Below, piece after piece: positions 1-5,442 of a stretch of 5,442 bases of DNA. The stretch spans positions 1 to 5,442 of the forward strand of contig CAJOQF010000147.1 in the NCBI GenBank assembly GCA_905236295.1. Direction: 5' to 3'. Every line of letters starts with the position of its first letter. Positions within the stretch are counted from its first letter, which is position 1. Below the pieces are notes generated by a model. The model saw only the letters and a program-made list of their open reading frames with translations, did not search any database and had not been told where the DNA came from. This DNA comes from an uncultured Eubacterium sp. Its GTDB lineage: Bacteria; Bacillota; Clostridia; Lachnospirales; Lachnospiraceae. A program made the translations under genes and the position numbers.

Positions 1-2066
1 AGTATGACAGCTCCTACCATAGAAAAATAACTGTTCAAAGTGAAGAATTTTTCTTCCGCTGATTGATATTTCAGCGGCGATCTATAAGCACCAGCTTCCG
101 GTGTTTTCCGACGCAAAACTCCAAAAATCAACGCCGGAAACAGGAATACGATGATACAAATAAGCAGGATGATACCAGCAGCGAACACCGTTAAAATGAC
201 CTGTTCAAAGCCGGAGTGGGATTCTGTCAGATAGAATACGGCGTATTTATCGTTGAGGCTGCATTTCCCATAATATTTTTTTCCATAGATTTTGACATAG
301 CCAAAATAATTATTGTAAATGGATGATTCCGGTATGCCGACATCAACGGCGTTTTCTCCATTCATCGTATTGTCCGAAGAATAGGCGATCGTCGCCTTTT
401 CTCGGTTGATGCATAAAATGAGGTTGTTGTTTCCAACGTAATTTCTGATCGTACTGCTGAGGCGAATGCTGTTTGTCGTGTTTCGGATGTTGTTTGGCAA
501 TACCGTGATGATCAATGCGCCGTCCGTTTCGTTGTTCTCTCCTGTAATGCGGACGCCGATCAGTTGATCATATTGTCCGGTGAGCTGATTGTTCATCGGA
601 TCCTGCACATAGTAATCTACGCCCTGAAGCAGACGGTCAAAATCAGATGTACGCTCGTCCTTGTCCTTTGTGATCTTCAGTCCGGTCAGAGATGAGTCGG
701 AATCGACTTCATTGCCGTCTTTATCAAATAACACCATATATTCGATGTCAAGGGCAGAGCTCAGACGCTGCATGTCTTCCTTGTTGCGCAATTCGGGTTC
801 TTGGGAAAGGATTTTTCCGGCAATCTGTGCCTGATTGAGATATTGCTTGTTGAACAGGTCAGCATAATTTTGCTTTTGTTCTTCATTTTTATTGAGGGTT
901 TCAATGATCTGATCCGCCTTCTGTGCGTCAGCATTGGCTCGCTCGTATTGAATTGTCAGCGTGTTTAAAAAGGCGATTGTTATCATAATGATGAAAACGC
1001 CGCAGATTCCGATCACGCCAATCTGCTTCCACGATTTTAAAATTCGCAGATGCTCCTGTTTGTCTTGTGTAGAGTCTTTTTCCAATGCAAGAAATATGCT
1101 ATAGGCGCTCATCAGCGTGATCAGCATAATGCACAGGTAGATTTGCGGGTAGAGGATATATATTACATTTTTCTTTAATATATCCAGATCCTGAACAAAC
1201 AAAACATAAGAATTTTGGTCGGGAATATAGGTTGTTGAACCACAATATAATTTATTGTTGATTTTATAAAGTCCAAAGGGAATATCGTTCAGATCGTCGA
1301 TCGTGATTCCGGTGGCAAGGGCATCCTCATCTCGGAGCTTTTCCGGATAGTTGAAGGTGTAATCCTTGCTTGAAACGACATAGGCTTCTATTTCGGTGCG
1401 GTCTATGATGCCTTCTAGGATACGCGACCATGAGAAAGCATTTTTTCCAAGAGCTTCAAATTCATCTACATCAGCTTCGATTACAGCCTCGCGGGTTTCA
1501 CTGATTTTTGCAGCAAAATAGACAAGCTCTTCCTCTTGGTATATGACAGAGAAGGGCTGGTATTCCTCTTCAGTGAAAACATCTCGTAATTGATTGTAAA
1601 TAGCCCGCTGATAATTGCGTCTTGTACTATTTGCCGATGCAGTCACTTCTCCATTTTGATCTAAGATCAGAGCATTTTTTACCTCCAGCAGGCTTGCCAG
1701 ATCTTGCATTTTTTTATCTGTCTCTTCAAAGGTATCGTCGTATTTTGCGATGTATGCGAGAGTGTCTGCTTTTGACTGATAGCGTTTTGTCAGGGCATTC
1801 AGATCCTGAGCATAGGTTTTTTTCAACCGATTGATTGATTCTCTGATGAGATTTGTATCTATATTTTGGGAAGAATCCTCAGAATCCGGTTCTTTATCTG
1901 AAGCATCCGTGCTCTGTTCATCGGTGATATCCGAAATGGTTGTCATCAGTTCAAGGAAGGATCGGCTGATCTGAATTATGCTCAATGAAGAGGATAGTAT
2001 CAGATAGCAGATCAGTCCTGCAGTGATGGCGAATAATATTCTTTTGTCGGTTCGTAATGCTTTCAT
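1..2066 (-). CDS. Tandem Cache-like sensor membrane protein, C-terminus cut by window edge
   Basis: The frame is open from an ATG at 2066 to the window edge: 688 complete codons without a stop. The protein is therefore longer than 688 residues and its C-terminal part is not visible. A basic N-terminus (KALRTDKR) precedes TM1 (about 10-28). An extracytoplasmic region (29-302) starts with a Ser/Asp/Glu-rich stretch (49-70). TM2 (303-327) and TM3 (349-367) are joined by a short basic loop. A second extracytoplasmic region (370-622) leads to TM4 (623-650), then RRK. A further hydrophobic stretch begins at about 680. The two outer regions share spaced motifs (120-139 with 432-451; 253-276 with 577-600), so they are duplicated modules. 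The pattern of a helix, a strand ending in D-x-x-G, and a membrane-proximal PAS-like half suggests a double Cache fold; this is inference. The start lies 1 base after the stop of the solute-binding gene and lacks a good ribosome site, which suggests translational coupling. The output domain (GGDEF, HD-GYP, PP2C or kinase) cannot be told. Confidence 0.85.
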   Translation of the reverse strand, partial: MKALRTDKRILFAITAGLICYLILSSSLSIIQISRSFLELMTTISDITDEQSTDASDKEPDSEDSSQNIDTNLIRESINRLKKTYAQDLNALTKRYQSKADTLAYIAKYDDTFEETDKKMQDLASLLEVKNALILDQNGEVTASANSTRRNYQRAIYNQLRDVFTEEEYQPFSVIYQEEELVYFAAKISETREAVIEADVDEFEALGKNAFSWSRILEGIIDRTEIEAYVVSSKDYTFNYPEKLRDEDALATGITIDDLNDIPFGLYKINNKLYCGSTTYIPDQNSYVLFVQDLDILKKNVIYILYPQIYLCIMLITLMSAYSIFLALEKDSTQDKQEHLRILKSWKQIGVIGICGVFIIMITIAFLNTLTIQYERANADAQKADQIIETLNKNEEQKQNYADLFNKQYLNQAQIAGKILSQEPELRNKEDMQRLSSALDIEYMVLFDKDGNEVDSDSSLTGLKITKDKDERTSDFDRLLQGVDYYVQDPMNNQLTGQYDQLIGVRITGENNETDGALIITVLPNNIRNTTNSIRLSSTIRNYVGNNNLILCINREKATIAYSSDNTMNGENAVDVGIPESSIYNNYFGYVKIYGKKYYGKCSLNDKYAVFYLTESHSGFEQVILTVFAAGIILLICIIVFLFPALIFGVLRRKTPEAGAYRSPLKYQSAEEKFFTLNSYFSMVGAVI
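201..959 (-). other. Second extracytoplasmic sensor module of the membrane protein
   Basis: This segment encodes residues 370-622, between TM3 and TM4. It repeats the layout of the first module without the acidic spacer: a long Gln/Asn/Glu-rich helix (370-440), a strand ending in D448-K-D-G451, a middle region with the strand LIITVLP, and a membrane-proximal half with G577-I578, F588-G589, K592-I593, K596, Y598 and G600. Residue spacing within the shared blocks is identical to module one. Confidence 0.55.
1161..1982 (-). other. First extracytoplasmic sensor module of the membrane protein
   Basis: This segment encodes residues 29-302, between TM1 and TM2. It has an acidic low-complexity spacer (49-70), a long helical stretch (about 71-128), a strand ending in D136-Q-N-G139, and a membrane-proximal half with the spaced residues G253-I254, F264-G265, K268-I269, K272, Y274 and G276. 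The layout resembles a double Cache sensor. The fold assignment is inferred, while the match to the second module can be read directly from the sequence. Confidence 0.55.
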
Positions 2067-2067
2067 A

Positions 2068-2979
2068 TTAGTCATTCCATTTGTTGATGATCGTCTCTAA
2101 TGAGCCGTCTTCCTTCATTTTCGATAGTATTGAGTTGATGGAGTCGATGATGGGATTTCCTTCTTTGACCAAAATGCCATAGTTGAACGTATTGAAACTC
2201 TCATTCAAACTCAAATTGCTTGTTTCGGCGTAGGCGGAAATGATTTTTTCATCCGTGGAGAGAGCGTCAATTTCTCCTTCGACCAATGCATCAAATAGTG
2301 CATCATAATCATCGTAATACTCGTATTCCGGCTCGATGTTTCTTCCATATAAATAGTTTTTTGTTTGTTCGATATTTGCGCTATTGGTAATCAGGCCGAG
2401 CTTCATTCCCTGCAGATCCTTGCTGTTTTCAATTTCAGTGGATGCTATGGCAATGATGCTGCTGTGTGTTTCTAAATATGGCGTTGAATAAACACAGCCT
2501 GTCGGCGGTTCGTTCCGGATCGTACAGGAGGAGATTACGAAATCTTCCCTGTCGTTTAATAATGCCTGCGCGCGGGGTTGGGGATTCATCGGATCAAAAT
2601 GTACTTTTTGATATCCAAGCTGTTGAGCAATATGTTTTGCGATATCGATCTCCATCCCATAATATTTCTGCGTTTTTTCATTGTACTGTCCCAGTCCGGC
2701 GATGTCGAAATTGACACCAATGTTGATGATGTCCTTTCCTGTTTCGCTTGTCTCTTTTATGGTAGTATCGTCATAAGCGAAAATCGTTTGCAGGTTATTT
2801 AGCAGTTTATTGGTGAAGATCGAGTGAGTATTGTTGATCGCAGATATGATCAGAATTAGGATGATGATATACCGGATCAATAGGGATGGTTGGATGGAAA
2901 AATTCGAAAAATTCTTTATCTTCTTTTGTAATTCTTCTCTCATTTGATTTTCTCTTGCGTGTAATCTATATTTTGTCAT
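2068..2979 (-). CDS. Membrane-anchored solute-binding protein, family 3 (SBP_bac_3)
   Basis: This 303-residue protein has a basic cytoplasmic N-terminus, one membrane segment (about 33-48) and an extracytoplasmic family 3 solute-binding domain (about 84-302). Family marks are IGVNFDIAG (87-95), YGMEIDIAKHIAQQLG (107-122), YSTPYL (164-169), KLGLITNSAN (193-202), ALVEGEIDALSTDE (231-244) and the C-terminal DGSLETIINKW (291-301). The family normally binds amino acids for ABC uptake. Here there is no lipobox cysteine, so it is tethered by its helix, and no permease or ATPase gene is adjacent. The usual T-x-E-R ligand motif reads T-I-R-N-E-P-P at 153-159, with proline where the carboxylate-binding arginine is expected; Asp243 is kept. 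C152 and C162 are its only cysteines and could pair. It starts 26 bases after the DUF2225 gene and ends 1 base before the sensor gene, so it may be the ligand-binding partner of that sensor. The ATG at 2979 has a GGTGG too close to be ideal; M13 at 2943 is an alternative start. Confidence 0.9.
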   Translation of the reverse strand: MTKYRLHARENQMREELQKKIKNFSNFSIQPSLLIRYIIILILIISAINNTHSIFTNKLLNNLQTIFAYDDTTIKETSETGKDIINIGVNFDIAGLGQYNEKTQKYYGMEIDIAKHIAQQLGYQKVHFDPMNPQPRAQALLNDREDFVISSCTIRNEPPTGCVYSTPYLETHSSIIAIASTEIENSKDLQGMKLGLITNSANIEQTKNYLYGRNIEPEYEYYDDYDALFDALVEGEIDALSTDEKIISAYAETSNLSLNESFNTFNYGILVKEGNPIIDSINSILSKMKEDGSLETIINKWND

Positions 2980-3005
2980 TCCACCGCGAAAACAAACACA
3001 TATGT

Positions 3006-3866
3006 TTACGATTTCTGTTTTTGCTGATCCAGCAGTTTTTGTTTTAGTTCTTCTGTTTTCATTCGCAATTGTTTGCTTGTCGCCTTGCTGCCTAAAAGCT
3101 CGTAGATGTATTTTGATGCTATCGCGTAATCCTTGAAATATCCTGCCATATACGCCAGAATATAGGACATGCTCGATGATGCGATGCCACAGTAGGGTGG
3201 GGTTTCTTTTGCAACGCTTTGCATGAATCCGTTGTATGCCTGTTTATAGAATCCGTCCATTTCTGCTTTTACGGATTCGATCATGGACTGATCGCTGGTG
3301 AGGGTCTTTAATTCTTCTATTTCATCCCGCAGCAGCCATGAGATTCTCATACAAATATAACTTTTTTCTGACATTTTCACGATTTTCGCCATTGCGGATA
3401 CAAGTGCGAGTTTATACCGGTCAATGGCATCCATTCTCGTATATGTTTCAGGAGGTTCGCTGTCTATTGGATTGAATTTTCCATCTAATGCAGTTTTCAG
3501 TCTTCCGGCCTGCACATCGGATACATTCTTGAAACCTTTTGCTAAAGATGCATAACCGCACTGAGGGCATAGGATAACGCCGTATTTTAATATGTCAATA
3601 TACTTATATCGAGGTCTGAGATCTGGATCCGGTTCTAGTTTTCTAAGAGATGAAGGACGCAGAGCTAAGTATGGAAATGCTTTGTTGCAAACCGGACAGC
3701 GCGCATGCTTTGTTACGATAAAGTCTTTCTCTTCCGGTTCTTTTTCTTCAATTTGTTTTTCTGCTGCTTTGTTTTTTTCTTCCTGATTTGCATCGGATGT
3801 GATATCCAGTTCTTCTTGATCATCCATTGAAAATCCGAATTTTGACAGGCTAGATAATAGGTTCAT
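3006..3866 (-). CDS. DUF2225 family protein with two CxxC pairs
   Basis: This 286-residue protein has no signal peptide or membrane segment, so it is probably cytoplasmic. An acidic and lysine-rich N-terminal stretch (15-50) is likely flexible or coiled. It is followed by CPVC (57-60) and CPQC (100-103), which frame the conserved segment with D80-P-D-L and P85-R-Y. This arrangement is typical of DUF2225 and probably holds one zinc ion. The rest (about 125-270) is predicted helical, with alternating aromatic and alanine positions that suggest TPR-like packing, and it ends in a Lys/Gln-rich tail. The function of the family is not known to me; it is widespread in Bacillota. The start is well fixed by AAGGAGG 7 bases upstream, with a candidate promoter before that. 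It appears to be the first gene of an operon with the solute-binding and sensor genes, which suggests, without proving, a role in the same process. Confidence 0.88.
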   Translation of the reverse strand: MNLLSSLSKFGFSMDDQEELDITSDANQEEKNKAAEKQIEEKEPEEKDFIVTKHARCPVCNKAFPYLALRPSSLRKLEPDPDLRPRYKYIDILKYGVILCPQCGYASLAKGFKNVSDVQAGRLKTALDGKFNPIDSEPPETYTRMDAIDRYKLALVSAMAKIVKMSEKSYICMRISWLLRDEIEELKTLTSDQSMIESVKAEMDGFYKQAYNGFMQSVAKETPPYCGIASSSMSYILAYMAGYFKDYAIASKYIYELLGSKATSKQLRMKTEELKQKLLDQQKQKS

Positions 3867-3873
3867 TGGAATG

Positions 3874-3880
3874 CCTCCTT
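3874..3880 (-). promoter_or_regulatory. Ribosome binding site of the DUF2225 gene
   Basis: The minus strand reads AAGGAGG, a full match to the anti-Shine-Dalgarno sequence, 7 bases before the ATG at 3866. It fixes that start against the internal methionine at codon 14. Confidence 0.9.
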
Positions 3881-3922
3881 TTTGAATGTCTGTGGGATGA
3901 TTTGTGCTTTTTTTTCGTAATC

Positions 3923-3951
3923 ATTGTATCATATTTTCGTTGGCGGGAAAA
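3923..3951 (-). promoter_or_regulatory. Candidate extended -10 promoter of the DUF2225 operon
   Basis: The minus strand has TGATACAAT, an extended -10 element with a TACAAT hexamer at 3928-3923 (5 of 6 to consensus). A weak -35 (TTTTCC, 3 of 6) lies 17 bases upstream. Initiation would fall near 3916-3915, at the edge of a run of eight A, leaving a leader of about 50 bases before the DUF2225 start. The strong -10 and its place in the only sizeable internal gap support it; the weak -35 is partly excused by the TG extension. Confidence 0.6.
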
Positions 3952-3964
3952 GTAATGGGGGTTT

Positions 3965-5380
3965 TTACTTCCAGAAATCCAATTCATCCTCCACTAGCCT
4001 GATATTTCTTCCAATAAAGACTGCCTTTTTACCTTCCTTCTTTTGTTTTTCATAATCCTTGAGCGCATCGATTGCGATCTTTCCCAATAGCATGCAAGCA
4101 GGCAGATTGATCAGCGTCATCCCACCCATGGTGATATCGGCCATGGCCCATGCCGCATTCATTGGAATGATTGCTCCAATGAATACGATGATTGCGCACA
4201 GGATATGAAAGATTTTCATAAATAATTGTGACGGCTCTTTTTTATGATTCAAAAAGATCAATGTGTTGTCAACGTAATAGAGATTTCCAAGTAAAGTTGT
4301 GAAGGCAAATAATACCATTGCAAACGTGATGAAGATCGGGCCTGCTGCACCGAATACAGTTGAGATCGCATTTTGTACATAAGGTGCGCCGGATACTTCT
4401 TCGCTTCGCTCGACACCTGTTGACAGACACATCAATGCAGTCGCCGTGCAGAGCAGAAGAGTGTCAATGTAGACGGATAGTGTCTGTACCAATCCCTGCT
4501 TTGCCGGATGGGAGACTTTCGCTGAGGCGGATGCGTTTGGAGCGGAACCGACGCCTGCTTCATTCGAATAGAGTCCTCTTTTGATACCGTAGACCATGCA
4601 CGATCCTGCTATGCCGCTTGCGATGGAGAGGAAGTCGAATGCGTCTGTAAATATTTCTATGAACATTGCCGGCACATATCTGATGTGCACCAATATGACG
4701 ATCAGTGTGATTGCCACATAGGAAATCCCCATGAATGGTACGATGATGCTTGTCAAACGGATGATTCGTTTTCCTCCACCCAGCAGACAGTAACCGGTCA
4801 ATATGGCCAGGATTGCTCCTACGATAATGGGTGTTGTTGTTTCATGATAAAATGAATATGCTGCAAAGGTTGATTGCAGATTGTAGGAGCATAACAGATT
4901 GAAGCCAACGGCGTAGGTCGAAATTAAAAATATACAGAACGCTATCGAGAGCGCTGGAGCGTGAAGCGCGCGTTCAATATAATAGGCCGGACCGCCGTAT
5001 GATTCTCCATCTGTATTTTTTCTTTTATATATTTGTGCTAACGTGCTTTCAACAAATGCGGATGATGCACCTATGATACACATAATCCACATCCAAAAAC
5101 ATGCGCCCGGTCCGCCGAGGCAGATTGCTGTGGATACTCCGATAATATTTCCGGTTCCAACACGAGATGCTGTTGAGACGAGCATTGCCTGCAGGGATGA
5201 TATGTTCTGTTTGTCTTCGGGCGGCTCCATCAACAAATGTATCGATTCTGGAAATAGCCGGATCTGTACACCCTTTGTCAAGAATGTAAAATATAATCCT
5301 GCTACGGCCATTACGATAATGAGGATGGGGTAATACATGACAGAGTCAATTTGTTCCAAGATGTTTTCGATGGTTGTCAT
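3965..5380 (-). CDS. AGCS family alanine/glycine:cation symporter
   Basis: This 471-residue membrane protein has about ten to eleven hydrophobic segments and is full length for the alanine or glycine:cation symporter family (APC superfamily). Members import small neutral amino acids with Na+ or H+. Family signatures are SRVGTGNIIGVSTA (72-85), LGGPGACFWMW (88-98), ESTLAQIYK (111-119), YGGPAYYIERAL (128-139), GIKRGLYSNEAGVGSAP (265-281), a HPAKQG turn (291-296) and YIDTLLLCTATAL (304-316). The first signature has SRVGTGN where the best known members have SGTVGTGN, which points to a distinct subgroup. The substrate cannot be read from sequence. The ATG at 5380 has GAGGAG 6 bases upstream. The stop is followed by a 98-base gap before the DUF2225 gene, which has its own promoter candidate, so this gene is probably transcribed separately, although readthrough is possible because no terminator hairpin is seen. 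Confidence 0.95.
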   Translation of the reverse strand: MTTIENILEQIDSVMYYPILIIVMAVAGLYFTFLTKGVQIRLFPESIHLLMEPPEDKQNISSLQAMLVSTASRVGTGNIIGVSTAICLGGPGACFWMWIMCIIGASSAFVESTLAQIYKRKNTDGESYGGPAYYIERALHAPALSIAFCIFLISTYAVGFNLLCSYNLQSTFAAYSFYHETTTPIIVGAILAILTGYCLLGGGKRIIRLTSIIVPFMGISYVAITLIVILVHIRYVPAMFIEIFTDAFDFLSIASGIAGSCMVYGIKRGLYSNEAGVGSAPNASASAKVSHPAKQGLVQTLSVYIDTLLLCTATALMCLSTGVERSEEVSGAPYVQNAISTVFGAAGPIFITFAMVLFAFTTLLGNLYYVDNTLIFLNHKKEPSQLFMKIFHILCAIIVFIGAIIPMNAAWAMADITMGGMTLINLPACMLLGKIAIDALKDYEKQKKEGKKAVFIGRNIRLVEDELDFWK

Positions 5381-5386
5381 AGTATT

Positions 5387-5392
5387 CTCCTC
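5387..5392 (-). promoter_or_regulatory. Ribosome binding site of the symporter gene
   Basis: The minus strand reads GAGGAG, 6 bases before the ATG at 5380. It directly follows the right arm of the inverted repeat at 5393-5409, so a hairpin there, if transcribed, would sit next to the ribosome site. Confidence 0.85.
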
Positions 5393-5409
5393 TAATAGCT
5401 ATGCTATTA
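5393..5409. repeat. Perfect 7-bp inverted repeat upstream of the symporter
   Basis: The arms TAATAGC and GCTATTA are perfect complements separated by three bases. The repeat lies between the candidate -10 and the ribosome site of the symporter. It could be an operator, or a small hairpin beside the ribosome site if transcription starts further upstream. Confidence 0.7.
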
Positions 5410-5434
5410 TCTGACTTACTCTGTCGGATGCCAG
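5406..5434 (-). promoter_or_regulatory. Candidate promoter of the symporter gene
   Basis: The minus strand has CTGGCA (4 of 6 to a -35) and GATAAT (5 of 6 to a -10) separated by 17 bases. Initiation near 5399 would give a leader of about 19 bases that includes GAGGAG. The -10 overlaps a perfect inverted repeat and the spacer holds an imperfect one, a layout that would suit a repressor site. The match is moderate and the window ends only 8 bases further upstream. Confidence 0.4.
5409..5429. repeat. Imperfect inverted repeat in the symporter promoter spacer
   Basis: On the plus strand ATCTGAC (5409-5415) and GTCGGAT (5423-5429) form 7-base arms with one mismatch and a 7-base centre. It fills the interval between the candidate -35 and -10 and abuts the perfect repeat at 5393-5409. 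Short imperfect dyads arise by chance, so it is recorded because of its position only. Confidence 0.35.
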
Positions 5435-5442
5435 TGCTGTCA

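Noticed and set aside
1020..1085. HAMP linker between the second and third membrane helices of the sensor
   Set aside because: The loop between these helices is only about 21 residues and leads straight into another helix, too short for a HAMP domain.
1622..1834. Plus-strand open frame of 70 codons
   Set aside because: It lies opposite the well supported sensor gene, has no ribosome site, and its product resembles no family I know.
2466..2802. Two overlapping plus-strand open frames
   Set aside because: Both lie opposite the solute-binding gene, whose motifs are clear, and they are Arg/Cys-rich in the manner of reversed coding sequence.
2835..2979. Lipoprotein signal peptide on the solute-binding protein
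   Set aside because: There is no cysteine after the hydrophobic segment; the only cysteines are at 152 and 162, so a membrane anchor or uncleaved helix fits better.
3592..3786. Plus-strand open frame with a Ser/Phe-rich end
   Set aside because: It is the reverse reading of the Lys/Glu-rich N-terminal part of the DUF2225 gene.
3905..3960. Rho-independent terminator after the symporter, suggested by the T run
   Set aside because: The run of eight is A, not U, in the minus-strand transcript and there is no GC-rich stem before it. On the plus strand the T run also has no stem upstream and no plus-strand gene to end.
4360..5333. Plus-strand open frames of 74 and 96 codons
   Set aside because: They are opposite the symporter, whose signatures occupy these positions in the other strand.
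1..5442. CRISPR array, tRNA, insertion sequence or attachment site
   Set aside because: No spaced direct repeats, cloverleaf, transposase motifs or terminal repeats were seen; the window is almost fully covered by four co-directional genes.

Overview
The window reads almost entirely on the minus strand. It holds four genes in the same direction, listed here in transcription order (high to low coordinates): an AGCS-family amino-acid:cation symporter (5380 to 3965), a DUF2225-type double CxxC protein (3866 to 3006), a membrane-anchored extracellular solute-binding family 3 protein (2979 to 2068), and a large multi-spanning membrane protein (2066 to beyond base 1). The last gene starts inside the window but its C-terminal part lies outside.

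The organism is most likely a Bacillota member of the Clostridia type. The basis is moderate: strong AAGGAGG-type ribosome sites, a DUF2225 protein, an AGCS symporter with the SRVGTGN variant, and dense coding with moderate GC. No rRNA or other taxonomic marker is present, so the family or genus cannot be given.

The symporter looks like its own unit. It has a candidate promoter, two dyads and a good ribosome site packed into the last 62 bases of the window. After its stop there are 98 bases with no recognisable hairpin terminator, but with a candidate extended -10 promoter and a perfect Shine-Dalgarno site for the next gene. From there the DUF2225 gene, the solute-binding protein and the large membrane protein follow with gaps of 26 bases and 1 base, so they are probably one operon.

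The most interesting part is the pair at the end of that operon. The solute-binding protein has a membrane anchor instead of a lipobox. It lacks the arginine that amino-acid binders of its family use to hold the ligand carboxylate, and no permease or ATPase gene is next to it. The large protein downstream has two extracytoplasmic modules that are visibly related to each other, with Cache-like features, each flanked by membrane helices. I infer a surface sensing system in which a tethered binding protein works with a tandem-sensor receptor. The output domain of the receptor is outside the window, so the nature of the signal passed on is unknown.
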